From Bacillus sp. ISL-18 (GTDB taxonomy: Bacteria; Bacillota; Bacilli; Bacillales; Cytobacillaceae): a stretch of DNA of 64,000 bases. Shown in pieces: positions 34,037 to 43,300 of this stretch (positions are counted from its first letter, which is position 1; each line of letters starts with the position of its first letter). Location of the stretch: assembly GCF_018613415.1 (NCBI RefSeq), contig NZ_JAGGQG010000002.1, positions 620,001 through 684,000 on the forward strand. Reading direction: 5' to 3'. Under the pieces are notes generated by a model, which did not search any database, was not told the origin of the DNA, and saw nothing but the letters and a program-made list of their open reading frames with translations. The position numbers and the translations under genes are program-made.

Positions 34037-34480
34037 ATGTTTTTAGCTTTAAAAGATTTGGCACGATTGTTTACCGATAAACGGGGAACTCAAGATGAAA
34101 TACTGTTCCGTACAGTGTCTGACTCAGCGGCCTTGGAACAGTCAAAAGGATTATTTGTGCCGATAAACAAAGAGTCAGGGGAACTCTTAGAGGCCATTTC
34201 CAATGGGGCTGTAGCTGCCATTTGGGAAAAAGATGTTACACTTCCGCACTACCTGCCCAACCAGTTTCCAATTTTTTTAACAAAGGATCCGGCGGAAGCA
34301 TTAAGAGATATCATTAATCTTTATATAGAAAAAATAGATGGAGAAACGAACAAGCATATGGAGAGAACAATTTTTAAAATTTCAAACAAAAAACTTCTTA
34401 ATAAAAATAACCAAACATATGATATTGCTGGGCAACTGGCAATGCTAAAATCAGAAAATAATCAGGAAAGGAGGGGATAA
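34037..34480 (+). CDS. Stand-alone MurF-type Mur ligase N-terminal domain
   Basis: This 147-residue protein resembles only the N-terminal (UDP-binding) domain of Mur[19 protein letters not shown], then [15 protein letters not shown] and a closing [11 protein letters not shown] helix. The central ATPase domain with its GTNGKT loop and the ligase domain are absent, and the tail (about residues 105-147) is basic and unlike MurF. It sits between murE and mraY, exactly where full-length murF lies in most bacteria, while B. subtilis keeps murF outside the cluster. It starts two bases after murE and ends one base before mraY, with a fair ribosome site. It may be a remnant or a retained regulatory domain. 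Confidence 0.72.
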   Translation: MFLALKDLARLFTDKRGTQDEILFRTVSDSAALEQSKGLFVPINKESGELLEAISNGAVAAIWEKDVTLPHYLPNQFPIFLTKDPAEALRDIINLYIEKIDGETNKHMERTIFKISNKKLLNKNNQTYDIAGQLAMLKSENNQERRG

Positions 34481-34481
34481 A

Positions 34482-35459
34482 ATGAAGGAGCAAGTTATTT
34501 TTTTCACAATAATAATGGGGTTTTTGATCTCAGTTTTGCTTTCTCCCATTTTTATTCCCTTCTTGCGAAGATTGAAATTTGGACAAAGTATTCGAGAGGA
34601 AGGTCCTAAATCGCACCAGAAAAAATCTGGTACCCCGACAATGGGGGGAGTAATGATTTTATTTTCAATTATCATAACTACGCTGGTCATGATTGCCAAA
34701 TTTGCAGACCATACACCAGTAACAGCTTTTTTACTCTTGTTTGTCACATTTGGATTTGGCCTGCTAGGGTTTTTAGATGACTTTATTAAGGTTGTATTAA
34801 AACGTAACCTCGGACTTACATCAAGGCAAAAATTATTAGGGCAAATTATTATATCTGTCATCTTTTATCTAATCTATAAACATACTGGTCAGTCAACAGA
34901 AATCAAGTTTCCTTTTGGGGATTTTTCGATTGATTTGGGCTGGGGATATGTGTTATTAATTATTTTCTGGCTAGTCGGCTTCTCAAATGCGGTCAATCTA
35001 ACAGATGGTCTCGACGGTTTGGTGTCAGGCACCGCAGCGATTGCTTTTGGAGCTTTTGCTGTGCTCGCTTGGAATCAAAATCAGTTTGAAATCGCCGTGT
35101 TCTCGGTAGCCGTTGTTGGAGCGGTGTTAGGTTTCTTGGTATTTAACGCTCATCCTGCCAAAGTGTTTATGGGTGATACAGGATCATTAGCGTTAGGAGG
35201 GGCGATTGCCGCGATTGCCATCTTAACAAAGCTGGAAATCCTGCTGATTATCATTGGCGGTGTATTTGTAATTGAAACCTTGTCGGTCATTCTTCAGGTA
35301 GCTTCTTTTAAGACTACCGGGAAACGGATCTTCCGAATGAGCCCCTTGCATCATCATTATGAACTAGTGGGCTGGTCGGAATGGCGCGTTGTGGTAACAT
35401 TTTGGAGTGTTGGATTAATATTAGCGATACTAGGAATCTATATTGAGGTGTGGTTGTAA
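34482..35459 (+). CDS. mraY: Phospho-MurNAc-pentapeptide transferase MraY
   Basis: The 325-residue protein has about ten transmembrane helices and the MraY signatures: [14 protein letters not shown] with the DD pair (about residue 97), [12 protein letters not shown] (about 168-179) and the C-terminal [11 protein letters not shown]is motif. It transfers phospho-MurNAc-pentapeptide to undecaprenyl phosphate, forming lipid I. GGAAAGGAGGGG ends four bases before ATG 34482. It is packed against the MurF-like gene and murD. Confidence 0.97.
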   Translation: MKEQVIFFTIIMGFLISVLLSPIFIPFLRRLKFGQSIREEGPKSHQKKSGTPTMGGVMILFSIIITTLVMIAKFADHTPVTAFLLLFVTFGFGLLGFLDDFIKVVLKRNLGLTSRQKLLGQIIISVIFYLIYKHTGQSTEIKFPFGDFSIDLGWGYVLLIIFWLVGFSNAVNLTDGLDGLVSGTAAIAFGAFAVLAWNQNQFEIAVFSVAVVGAVLGFLVFNAHPAKVFMGDTGSLALGGAIAAIAILTKLEILLIIIGGVFVIETLSVILQVASFKTTGKRIFRMSPLHHHYELVGWSEWRVVVTFWSVGLILAILGIYIEVWL

Positions 35460-36812
35460 GTGAAACAGATCGAATCTTATCGTTATAAAAAAATTCTTGT
35501 ACTGGGTTTAGCTAAAAGTGGTGTGACGGCAGCCTCTTTGTTACATAAGCTTGGAGCGTTTGTTACTGTAAATGATAAAAAGCCATTATCTGAAAATCCC
35601 GAGGCTCAAGGATTACTAGAGCAGGGGATAAAGGTAATATGTGGTGAGCACCCAATCGAACTATTGGATGAGGGTTTCGAACTGATTGTGAAAAACCCTG
35701 GTATTCCTTATCATAATCCAATGATTGAAGGGGCAATTGAAAAGGGGATTCCTGTCATTACTGAGGTGGAGCTCGCGTATGAAATTTCTGAAGCTCCCTT
35801 TATAGGGATTACCGGTACGAATGGGAAAACAACAACGACTACCCTTGTCTATGAAATGATGAAGGAAGGGAACAAGGAGCCGTTAATAGCAGGTAATATT
35901 GGTACGGTTGCTTCTGGTGTTGCCCAAAAGGCGACAGAGGACAATACCATTGTCATCGAACTCTCGTCTTTTCAATTAATGGGAATTAACAACTTTACTC
36001 CGAAAATAGCGATCATTACTAACCTTTATGATGCCCATCTGGATTATCATGGCACCAGAAAGGAATACATTCAGGCGAAGGCCAATATTACGAAAAACCA
36101 GTCTGAACTTGACTATTTAGTCATTAATGCCGACCAAGAAGAAACAATGGAAATTGCTCGCAATTCAAAAGCGACAATCATTCCTTTCTCTACTAAGAAG
36201 GAACTCTCAGAGGGAGCTTGTATTAAGGATGGCTGGTTAATCTTTAATCGTGAGCCGGTTATGGAAATAGGTGAAATCGTACTGCCGGGGCTACATAACC
36301 TCGAAAATATCTTATCTGCCATGGCCGCTGCCAAACTATCAGGCGTAGAAAACAGCGCAATCCAAACCGTCCTCAAAACCTTTACGGGTGTCAGGCACCG
36401 TTTGCAATATGTCGCTGAGGTAAATGGCAGGAAGGTTTATAATGATTCGAAGGCTACGAATATCTTAGCCACCATTAAAGCTTTATCGGCGTTTAAGGCA
36501 CCGACGATTTTACTTGCAGGCGGACTTGACCGCGGTAATGAGTTTGATGAGCTGCTTCCGTATTTAACCAATGTAAAAGCGTTAATCACGTTTGGTCAGA
36601 CAGCTCCTAAGCTTGAACGGGTTGGAAAGCTTGCCGGAATAAATTCTATCAGCCGTGTCGATAATGTTGAAAAGGCAGTGCCGGAAGCTTATCGATATTC
36701 AGAACCTGGCGACATCATCCTTTTATCACCTGCTTGTGCAAGCTGGGATCAATATAAAAGTTTTGAAGTCCGGGGAGACATTTTTATCGAAGCGGTGCAT
36801 AAGCTTAAGTAA
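35460..36812 (+). CDS. murD: UDP-MurNAc-L-Ala:D-Glu ligase MurD
   Basis: The 450-residue Mur ligase has a Rossmann-like N-terminal domain ([12 protein letters not shown]), ATP loop GTNGKTTTT with Lys123, and a C-terminal domain with LAGGLDRG and [20 protein letters not shown]. It adds D-glutamate to UDP-MurNAc-L-Ala. The start GTG 35460 follows directly on mraY's stop. Its last codons form the left arm of a large hairpin at the junction with spoVE. Confidence 0.96.
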   Translation: MKQIESYRYKKILVLGLAKSGVTAASLLHKLGAFVTVNDKKPLSENPEAQGLLEQGIKVICGEHPIELLDEGFELIVKNPGIPYHNPMIEGAIEKGIPVITEVELAYEISEAPFIGITGTNGKTTTTTLVYEMMKEGNKEPLIAGNIGTVASGVAQKATEDNTIVIELSSFQLMGINNFTPKIAIITNLYDAHLDYHGTRKEYIQAKANITKNQSELDYLVINADQEETMEIARNSKATIIPFSTKKELSEGACIKDGWLIFNREPVMEIGEIVLPGLHNLENILSAMAAAKLSGVENSAIQTVLKTFTGVRHRLQYVAEVNGRKVYNDSKATNILATIKALSAFKAPTILLAGGLDRGNEFDELLPYLTNVKALITFGQTAPKLERVGKLAGINSISRVDNVEKAVPEAYRYSEPGDIILLSPACASWDQYKSFEVRGDIFIEAVHKLK

Positions 36813-36883
36813 GGGCTTGTCCAAAGAAAAGCTCAAAGCGCCGCTCGCGCGCTTTGAGCAGGACACTTATCGAAGTTAAGCTT
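36801..36883 (+). other. Large nested hairpin at the murD-spoVE junction
   Basis: Nested inverted repeats: AAGCTTAA (36801-36808) with TTAAGCTT (36876-36883), TGTCC with GGACA, and a perfect ten-bp core GCTCAAAGCG (36831-36840) with CGCTTTGAGC (36850-36859). No T-tract follows, so it is not a standard intrinsic terminator. It could stabilise an mRNA end or reduce read-through into spoVE. Confidence 0.6.
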
Positions 36884-36933
36884 ATAACTTTTGATCTAGC
36901 GGCCCTAAAACACGTGGTTTGAGGTGGATAGTG

Positions 36934-38034
36934 GTGCCGACAAAGAGAACAACTCCCGACTTTATCTTAATGATTGTAACGTTCACACTGCTGGCAATCG
37001 GGCTCATCATGGTATACAGCGCTAGTGCCGTCTGGGCCGAATATAAATTCCAAGATTCCTTTTTCTTTGCAAAAAGGCAAACCCTCTTTGCTGGGGTGGG
37101 AATCGTTGCGATGTTTTTTATTATGAACGTAAATTACTGGACGTGGAGAACTTATGCCAAAACAATCCTCATTGTTTGTTTTGTTCTGTTAGTACTCGTG
37201 TTAATTCCCGGGATCGGGAATGTTCGAAATGGTTCAAGAAGCTGGATTGGGGTAGGGGCATTCTCCATCCAGCCATCCGAATTTATGAAACTTGCCATGA
37301 TCGCTTTTTTAGCAAAATATTTATCAGAACGCCAAAAATTCATTACCTCCTTTAAAAAGGGCCTTATGCCTTCCCTGGGTCTTGCCTTTGTTGCCTTTGC
37401 TATGATTATGCTTCAGCCAGACTTAGGAACAGGAACAGTAATGATGGGGACTTGTGTGGTTATGATCTTTATTGCGGGCGCTCGAACCAGTCATTTTGCT
37501 TTTTTGGGTCTTCTGGGAGTAGCAGGGTTTGTTGGGCTAATTGCTTCTGCACCCTATCGGATTAAGCGGATCACCTCTTTCCTTGATCCTTGGTCGGATC
37601 CATTGGGGAGTGGATTTCAAATTATTCAATCCCTTTATGCGATTGGTCCGGGGGGGCTATTCGGCTTAGGACTTGGGGAGAGCAGGCAGAAGTTTTTTTA
37701 CTTACCAGAACCGCAGACAGACTTTATCTTTGCGATCCTATCAGAAGAACTTGGCTTTATTGGCGGCTCCTTCATATTGCTTTTGTTTGCCCTTTTGTTA
37801 TGGCGGGGCATTCGGATTGCTCTTGGTGCACCTGATCTATATGGAAGCTTCCTTGCTGTTGGAATTATTGCGATGGTGGCCATTCAAGTTATGATAAATA
37901 TTGGTGTTGTTACCGGGCTAATGCCGGTTACAGGTATTACTCTGCCATTCTTAAGTTACGGAGGATCCTCATTAACATTAATGCTAATGGCAATCGGTGT
38001 TCTCCTGAATATCAGCCGATATTCACGCATCTAA
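36934..38034 (+). CDS. spoVE: SEDS peptidoglycan polymerase SpoVE
   Basis: The 366-residue protein has about ten transmembrane helices and SEDS-family signatures: YSASAVWAEYKF near the N-terminus, RNGSRSWIGVGAFSIQPSEFMKL, DLGTGTVM and GGSSLTLMLMAIGVLLNISR. With SpoVD it synthesises the spore cortex. Very close wording to B. subtilis SpoVE distinguishes it from FtsW and RodA. GTG 36934 is chosen because GAGGTGG lies six bases upstream and length then equals B. subtilis; a TTG at 36919 overlaps that site. Confidence 0.95.
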   Translation: MPTKRTTPDFILMIVTFTLLAIGLIMVYSASAVWAEYKFQDSFFFAKRQTLFAGVGIVAMFFIMNVNYWTWRTYAKTILIVCFVLLVLVLIPGIGNVRNGSRSWIGVGAFSIQPSEFMKLAMIAFLAKYLSERQKFITSFKKGLMPSLGLAFVAFAMIMLQPDLGTGTVMMGTCVVMIFIAGARTSHFAFLGLLGVAGFVGLIASAPYRIKRITSFLDPWSDPLGSGFQIIQSLYAIGPGGLFGLGLGESRQKFFYLPEPQTDFIFAILSEELGFIGGSFILLLFALLLWRGIRIALGAPDLYGSFLAVGIIAMVAIQVMINIGVVTGLMPVTGITLPFLSYGGSSLTLMLMAIGVLLNISRYSRI

Positions 38035-38045
38035 ATTGAATTGAT

Positions 38046-38073
38046 ACCCTGTTCACTCGGCAGGGTTCTTTTT
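38046..38073 (+). terminator. Terminator after spoVE
   Basis: Six-bp stem ACCCTG/CAGGGT, nine-base loop, then TCTTTTT. Confidence 0.65.
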
Positions 38074-38251
38074 ATGTTTTAACTGTTATTTAAAAAGGCA
38101 GCATTTTAGTCTATCGTTAAATAGATAATGAATACATCTCTAAAATCGGGGTGTACTTTCTTTATTACAATTAAATAACATTATATTTAATGGCATATTT
38201 TCTTTTGTTTTTATAGTAGAATGTGTTTAGCAACTTTTTAGAGGTGAGAAA

Positions 38252-39364
38252 ATGAAAGTAGTAGTAAGTGGCGGAGGGACCGGTGGACATATATATCCTG
38301 CTCTCGCACTCATTAGAGAAATTCAAAAAGAAAACAAACAAACAGAATTCTTATATATTGGAACAACAAATGGCTTAGAAAGCAAGCTTGTCCCAAGGGA
38401 AAAGATCGAGTTTAAATCGATTCATATTACTGGTTTTAAAAGGAAACTATCGTTTGATAATGTAAAAACCATTATTAGATTTATAAAAGGTGTTCAGGAT
38501 AGTAAGAGAATTCTAAAAGAGTTCCAACCCGATATAGTAATCGGTACGGGTGGTTATGTATGCGGTCCTGTCGTTTATGCTGCAAAGGGACTTGGAATTC
38601 CAACCATTATTCACGAGCAGAATAGTGTACCCGGTTTAACGAATAAATTTTTAAGCCGATATGTAAACAAAATCGCTATTTGTTTTGAAGAAGCAAAGGA
38701 ATATTTTCCAAGTGAAAAAGTTGTTTTTACGGGAAATCCGAGAGCTTCCGAGGTGCTTGGTAAGGATGGAATTAAAGGACGTCTATCAGCGGGACTTAGT
38801 GCTACGAAACCAGCCGTTCTTATTTTTGGCGGGAGCCGTGGGGCTCGGCCGATTAATGAAGCCGTTGTAAAAGCACTCGCTGAACTAGCAGAAAAACCAT
38901 ACCAAGTTCTCTATATTACGGGTGACGTCCATTATGAGGCTGTCCAAAAAGAAGTAGAGCTAGTGGGAAATCCAAAAAATGTGGTGATAAAGCCATTTAT
39001 TCATAACATGCCAGAGGTGCTGGCGGGAATTGATTTGGTTGTATCAAGAGCGGGAGCCACCACACTTGCCGAATTAACTTCATTAGGAATTCCAAGTATT
39101 CTAGTCCCAAGTCCCTATGTAACCAATAACCATCAAGAAAAAAACGCCAGGTCTTTAAGTGATCATGGGGCAGCACAATTACTGTTAGAGAAGGATTTAA
39201 ATAATAAAAGTCTGGTCAGCCAGATTGATCGCATTCTCTTAAACAATGAACATTTAAAAGATATGAAAGCTAAAGCTAAAAAAATGGGCGTTCCTGATTC
39301 AGCCGGACGGCTTTATGAGGTAATGAAACAACTTGTAAAAACAAATCAGAAGTCGCCCAAATAA
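38252..39364 (+). CDS. murG: Lipid II synthase MurG
   Basis: The 370-residue GT-B glycosyltransferase starts with the Gly-rich [13 protein letters not shown] loop, followed by GTGGYVCGP, the second Gly motif [13 protein letters not shown] and the donor-site [11 protein letters not shown]. It transfers GlcNAc from UDP-GlcNAc to lipid I at the inner membrane face. ATG 38252 follows AGAGGTGAG. It starts about 220 bases after spoVE; no clear promoter could be assigned there. Confidence 0.97.
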   Translation: MKVVVSGGGTGGHIYPALALIREIQKENKQTEFLYIGTTNGLESKLVPREKIEFKSIHITGFKRKLSFDNVKTIIRFIKGVQDSKRILKEFQPDIVIGTGGYVCGPVVYAAKGLGIPTIIHEQNSVPGLTNKFLSRYVNKIAICFEEAKEYFPSEKVVFTGNPRASEVLGKDGIKGRLSAGLSATKPAVLIFGGSRGARPINEAVVKALAELAEKPYQVLYITGDVHYEAVQKEVELVGNPKNVVIKPFIHNMPEVLAGIDLVVSRAGATTLAELTSLGIPSILVPSPYVTNNHQEKNARSLSDHGAAQLLLEKDLNNKSLVSQIDRILLNNEHLKDMKAKAKKMGVPDSAGRLYEVMKQLVKTNQKSPK

Positions 39365-39415
39365 ATTTCTTGCATAAACTGAAAAAAACGCATCTAGGAA
39401 AGTTAGGTGGTATAG

Positions 39416-40321
39416 ATGGACGCAATTGTAACAGAATTACAAAACTTAAATATTGGAAAAGTGAAGACAAATGAACCATTGTTAAATCATACGACAATAA
39501 AAATTGGTGGTCCTGCCGACCTTTTTATTGAACCTTCATCAATTGATAACTTAAAAAAGGCCATGGCAGTAATTGAAAAGAATGGCCTTAAATGGCGGGC
39601 CATTGGCAGAGGGTCTAATCTGTTAGTCTCGGATAAAGGGATAGAAGGGGCAGTTATAAAGCTAGGCTCGGGATTAGACCACCTCGAAATCAATGAAACT
39701 GAAATTACCGTCGGCGGTGGATATTCCCTTGTCAGTCTGGCTACTTCCATTAGTAAAAAAGGGCTTTCTGGCCTTGAGTTTGCCAGCGGCATTCCTGGTT
39801 CGGTTGGCGGGGCAGTATATATGAATGCTGGTGCACATGGATCAGATATTAGCAAAATCTTAACGAAAGCCCATATTTTGTTTGATGACGGGTCGATGGA
39901 ATGGCTGACAAATCAAGAAATGGAATTTTCGTATCGAACGTCTATTCTTCAAAAGAAACGCCCTGGAATCGTATTAGAAGCAGTTTTTAAGCTTTCCCAA
40001 GGTGACCGTGCAGCAATTGTTGCGCAAATGCAAAAAAATAAGGATTATCGAAAAGAAACACAGCCATGGAATTTTCCTTGTGCAGGCAGTATTTTCCGCA
40101 ATCCCCTTCCGAATTATGCTGGTAAATTAATTGAGGATGCTGACTTAAAGGGCTATAGCATCGGTGGGGCAAAAATATCAGAAATGCACGGGAATTTCAT
40201 TGTGAATGCCGGCAATGCAACTGCGGAAGATGTCCTATCATTAATACAATATGTAAAGGATACAATCTTTCGTTTATATCAGATTAAAATGGAAACAGAA
40301 GTGGAGATTATCGGTAGATAA
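39416..40321 (+). CDS. murB: UDP-N-acetylenolpyruvoylglucosamine reductase MurB
   Basis: The 301-residue FAD enzyme shows the type IIa MurB layout: [14 protein letters not shown], the FAD-binding [29 protein letters not shown], and CAGSIFRNP with the catalytic-region Ser. It reduces enolpyruvyl-UDP-GlcNAc to UDP-MurNAc. The start ATG 39416 has TTAGGTGGT upstream. It ends before a promoter and hairpin that lead into divIB. Confidence 0.96.
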   Translation: MDAIVTELQNLNIGKVKTNEPLLNHTTIKIGGPADLFIEPSSIDNLKKAMAVIEKNGLKWRAIGRGSNLLVSDKGIEGAVIKLGSGLDHLEINETEITVGGGYSLVSLATSISKKGLSGLEFASGIPGSVGGAVYMNAGAHGSDISKILTKAHILFDDGSMEWLTNQEMEFSYRTSILQKKRPGIVLEAVFKLSQGDRAAIVAQMQKNKDYRKETQPWNFPCAGSIFRNPLPNYAGKLIEDADLKGYSIGGAKISEMHGNFIVNAGNATAEDVLSLIQYVKDTIFRLYQIKMETEVEIIGR

Positions 40322-40343
40322 CCTTACTATTCCTGTAAGAAAT

Positions 40344-40374
40344 TTCTTACGAATGACAAAAATTGTGATATAAT
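40344..40374 (+). promoter_or_regulatory. Extended -10 promoter upstream of divIB
   Basis: TATAAT (40369-40374) preceded by TGA makes an extended -10. The -35 region TTCTTACG (40344-40351) is weak. Transcription would start near 40381, leaving a leader of about 180 bases before divIB. Confidence 0.6.
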
Positions 40375-40417
40375 TACAAATAATAATAATACGTGGATAC
40401 TAGCAAGAAAATCAGTG

Positions 40418-40450
40418 ACGGCATGAATTTTCGTGCCGTTGTTTCTCTTT
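40418..40450 (+). terminator. Terminator-like hairpin in the divIB leader
   Basis: ACGGCA pairs with TGCCGT and continues inward through a T-G pair and GAA/TTC (40418-40427 with 40430-40439), followed by TTGTTTCTCTTT. It can end murB transcripts; because it is downstream of the leader promoter it could also attenuate divIB transcription. Confidence 0.6.
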
Positions 40451-40563
40451 ATAGTGGCCGTTATGTAAAATGGACAAGCCTTGGGGCAACTGCTTATAGT
40501 TTTAAAGTTTCATACATATTTCAAAATTGTACTCACGCTTTTCTTTTGGAGGAGAGTTTAGGG

Positions 40564-41337
40564 ATGGAAAATGGTAAAATCGTTGCTCTTGAGGATCGTA
40601 TACCAAAACTGAAGGAGCAAAGACGACGAAAGGCAAATAGACGTCTTGTACTCCTGCTGATTTTGTTTTTTACAGTAATAGTCGTTGTTGCCTATTCCCA
40701 ATCTCCATTAAGTCATGTAAAACATATTATTGTGACAGGGAATGAAGTATATTCTGATCAGGAAATCATGAAGGCGAGTGGTATTACAACACAATCGAAT
40801 ATTTGGAAGGTAAAAAAAAGTAATGTTGCTTCAAAACTTGACCATTTATCAGAAATCAAAAAGGCAACAGTTCAGATTAAATGGCCTAATTCTATTCAAA
40901 TCCAAGTGAAAGAACATATAAGAGTTGCTTACCTTAAAAATGGTAAAAACTACCTTCCTATTATGGAAAACGGTAAGATTTTAAAGGACAGAAAAACGGA
41001 AATAATCCCAGTTAATTCTCCGATTCTTTTCGAATTTAAGGAAGGTTCGGTTCTTAACCTAATGGTAAAAGAGTTAGAAAAACTTCCAATTGAAATTACA
41101 AACTCCATTTCCGAAATACATTATACTCCGAAAAAAACTGATCAGTATCATATTTCCTTATTTATGAATGACGGGTTTGAAGTGAGCGCAACGCTAAGAA
41201 GTTTTTCAGAAAAGATGGTACATTATCCTTCCATTATTAGCCAATTAGACCCAGCAAAGAAAGGATTAATTGACTTGGAAGTAGGTTCCTATTTTAAGGC
41301 TTTTGGATCGGATGTGGAGGGAAAAAACGGTGAATAA
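40564..41337 (+). CDS. divIB: Cell division protein DivIB (FtsQ)
   Basis: The 257-residue bitopic protein has a basic cytoplasmic part, one membrane helix (about residues 28-45), a POTRA domain (about 50-120: HVKHIIVTGNEVYSDQEIMKASGI) and a beta domain. It works with FtsL and DivIC in activating septal synthesis. ATG 40564 is preceded by GGAGGAG; an open frame continues upstream to 40393 but would add 57 residues across the leader hairpin without a ribosome site. Its stop overlaps the ylxW start by eight bases. Confidence 0.92.
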   Translation: MENGKIVALEDRIPKLKEQRRRKANRRLVLLLILFFTVIVVVAYSQSPLSHVKHIIVTGNEVYSDQEIMKASGITTQSNIWKVKKSNVASKLDHLSEIKKATVQIKWPNSIQIQVKEHIRVAYLKNGKNYLPIMENGKILKDRKTEIIPVNSPILFEFKEGSVLNLMVKELEKLPIEITNSISEIHYTPKKTDQYHISLFMNDGFEVSATLRSFSEKMVHYPSIISQLDPAKKGLIDLEVGSYFKAFGSDVEGKNGE

Positions 41338-42040
41338 GATAAAGGTAAAAGGGAAGTACTTTATCTTGTCACTCGTTTGCTTGGTTTTGGGGTTTATGGT
41401 TGCCTTTTCGTATCACCTTACCCAAATTAAACTTCAAAATGAAAAACGGAATCTTTCAGGTACTCAGTATGAAGAAACCCTAGGATTAAGAAACCAATTA
41501 ATTGTTCAAGAGGAAACAAATCGCAAACTGCAAAAGGAATTAAATCAGAAGCAGGGCGAGGTCCTGAAAAATGAGAAAAATCTTTCGAAGGAGACTGAAA
41601 GTTTCCTTAATCTTGCAGAAGATGCAGAGAAATATCGGATGTTTCTTGGAAAAGTAGAGGTAAAAGGGAAGGGTGTGCGAGTGACTCTTTCTGATGGAGC
41701 CTATGACCCAAAAGAAGATAATGTGAACAATTACCTTGTTCATGAACAGCATGTTTTTAAAGTAATCACCGAATTGTATATCTCTGGAGCTGCAGTTGTA
41801 GCCATTAACGGACAGAGGCTGACCAGCCATTCCTATATTGTCTGTAATGGACCGGTTATTACAGTTGATGGGATGCCGTATCCAGCACCGTTTGTCATTA
41901 CGGCGATAGGTGATCCGGATGTTCTTTCTTCTTCATTAAACCTTACAGGTGGAGTGAAGGATCAATTAGTAAATGACAATGTCGTTTTTTCGATGGAAAA
42001 GGAGGATGAAATCGTCCTTAATCCAATCTTAGGCAGCTAA
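41330..42040 (+). CDS. ylxW: DUF881 protein YlxW
   Basis: The 236-residue protein has an N-terminal membrane helix (about residues 11-30), a coiled coil (about 35-90) and a DUF881 domain (about 95-230; VAINGQRLTSHSYIVCNGP). This is the YlxW layout; the function is unknown, but the gene is always near divIB and ftsA in bacilli. GTG 41330 is chosen because GGAGGG lies seven bases upstream. It overlaps divIB and is followed by its paralogue ylxX. Confidence 0.88.
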   Translation: MNKIKVKGKYFILSLVCLVLGFMVAFSYHLTQIKLQNEKRNLSGTQYEETLGLRNQLIVQEETNRKLQKELNQKQGEVLKNEKNLSKETESFLNLAEDAEKYRMFLGKVEVKGKGVRVTLSDGAYDPKEDNVNNYLVHEQHVFKVITELYISGAAVVAINGQRLTSHSYIVCNGPVITVDGMPYPAPFVITAIGDPDVLSSSLNLTGGVKDQLVNDNVVFSMEKEDEIVLNPILGS

Positions 42041-42074
42041 TTTTTGTCCACATGAAATGAATGGAGAAGGTCAG

Positions 42075-42815
42075 GTGAAAAAAGTGGACAAGCGAAAGAT
42101 CAATATAAGCTTTACCTTAATAGCGACTTTGGTTGGATTTATGATCGCGATTCAATTTCAAACAGTGAAGAAACCAGTAGAACGTGATACACGAGATATA
42201 TGGCAGCTTCGAGATGCGCTCCTAAAGGAAAAAGAACTACAATCTAATTTACTAAGTGAGATTCGTTCTAACGAAGAAAAACTATCAGCCTATGAATCTA
42301 AGCGACAGCAAAGCAAGGAACAAGCGTTAAATGATACGTTACAGGAGTTAAAAAGGGAGGCAGGATTAACGGACATCACCGGTCCTGGGATCACCCTCTT
42401 GATTGAACCGGTAATGGAAGATGTTCAACTGGGAGCCCCGGTGAAAGATTCGGTTTCCCCCGAGCTTTTAAAAAGGTTATTAAACGAACTGAATATGTAT
42501 GAAGCTAAATATGTGGCGATAGATGGTCAAAGGGTCATTAATACCACTGTCATTAGAGATATAAATGGAGAAACAAAAATTGATGGGCATACCATAAAAG
42601 GACTGCCAATTGAGATTAAAATAGGCGTAGATGATATGAATACGGCGGAAAATTTATCAAATCGAATGAAGGTATCAAAAGCCAGGGATGAGTTTTTCAC
42701 TGAAAGCTTAAGACTTGAGGTGTCGGCATCACATCCCGACATAACGATACCTGCCTATGATAATTCGATCCGGGTGAAGTACATGGAGCCGATTAAAGAA
42801 GGAGGCGGTTCCTGA
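42075..42815 (+). CDS. ylxX: DUF881 protein YlxX
   Basis: A paralogue of the preceding YlxW: 246 residues with a membrane helix (about residues 10-27), a coiled coil (about 35-85) and a DUF881 domain (YVAIDGQRVINTTVIRDINGE). The role is unknown. GTG 42075 follows GAGAAGG by four bases; ATG 42057 upstream lacks a site, so the start could shift by a few codons. The stop overlaps the sbp start by one base. Confidence 0.86.
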   Translation: MKKVDKRKINISFTLIATLVGFMIAIQFQTVKKPVERDTRDIWQLRDALLKEKELQSNLLSEIRSNEEKLSAYESKRQQSKEQALNDTLQELKREAGLTDITGPGITLLIEPVMEDVQLGAPVKDSVSPELLKRLLNELNMYEAKYVAIDGQRVINTTVIRDINGETKIDGHTIKGLPIEIKIGVDDMNTAENLSNRMKVSKARDEFFTESLRLEVSASHPDITIPAYDNSIRVKYMEPIKEGGGS

Positions 42816-43177
42816 TGTGGCTTCCGTTTATGGGACTGGTAATTGGTATCATTCTTGGATTACTAACGGAACTTCGAATCCCTGAGGAGTATTCCAATTA
42901 TTTGTCGATTGCTATTTTGGCAGCTTTTGACACACTTTTCGGAGGAATTCGAGCATACCTGCAAAATATTTATGATGAAAAGGTGTTTGTTTCAGGATTC
43001 TTTTTTAATATTGTTCTAGCAGCAAGTTTAGCTTTTCTCGGTGTTCATCTTGGTGTAGACTTGTATTTAGCAGCAGTTTTTGCGTTTGGTGTCAGATTGT
43101 TTCAAAATATTGCCGTGATACGGAGAATATTATTGACAAAATGGTCAACAAACAAAGAAAAAATAGAAAAAAGTTGA
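42815..43177 (+). CDS. sbp: Small basic protein Sbp (DUF1290)
   Basis: The 120-residue protein has three to four hydrophobic helices and a basic C-terminus, matching B. subtilis Sbp (DUF1290), encoded just upstream of ftsA. Function is unknown. ATG 42815 overlaps the ylxX stop (TGATG), with AAGGAGGCGG upstream, so it belongs to the divIB-ylxW-ylxX-sbp transcript. ftsA follows after a promoter region. Confidence 0.9.
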   Translation: MWLPFMGLVIGIILGLLTELRIPEEYSNYLSIAILAAFDTLFGGIRAYLQNIYDEKVFVSGFFFNIVLAASLAFLGVHLGVDLYLAAVFAFGVRLFQNIAVIRRILLTKWSTNKEKIEKS

Positions 43178-43184
43178 ATTTTTT

Positions 43185-43213
43185 AAAGGGAAATATGTAG
43201 TTGTGACGAATAA
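43185..43213 (+). promoter_or_regulatory. Candidate sigma-H promoter for ftsA-ftsZ
   Basis: AAAGGGAAA (43185-43193), an 11-base spacer and GACGAATAA (43205-43213) match the sigma-H consensus RnAGGAwWW / RnnGAATww with one mismatch in the -35. B. subtilis ftsAZ has a sigma-H promoter that raises expression at sporulation onset. Confidence 0.6.
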
Positions 43214-43229
43214 TTTTATAAGATATGAC
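43201..43229 (+). promoter_or_regulatory. Candidate sigma-A promoter for ftsA-ftsZ
   Basis: TTGTGA (43201-43206), 17 bases, TATGAC (43224-43229). It overlaps the sigma-H candidate, similar to the clustered ftsA promoters of B. subtilis. Confidence 0.4.
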
Positions 43230-43300
43230 TATGAAACTAGTATAGGACGAAAAAGGAAATTGTTGTTCTTCCCAAGGAGATTAAAAGGAGGTGCCATAGA

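Noticed and set aside
38193..38222. Possible sigma-E promoter (GCATATT, then TATAGTAG) before murG
   Set aside because: The spacing between elements is about 11-13 bases and the -10 match is poor; a sigma-A alternative is no better.
40393..40563. In-frame 57-codon upstream extension of divIB
   Set aside because: No ribosome site at GTG 40393, crosses a terminator-like hairpin, and the GGAGGAG site just before ATG 40564 gives the normal DivIB length.
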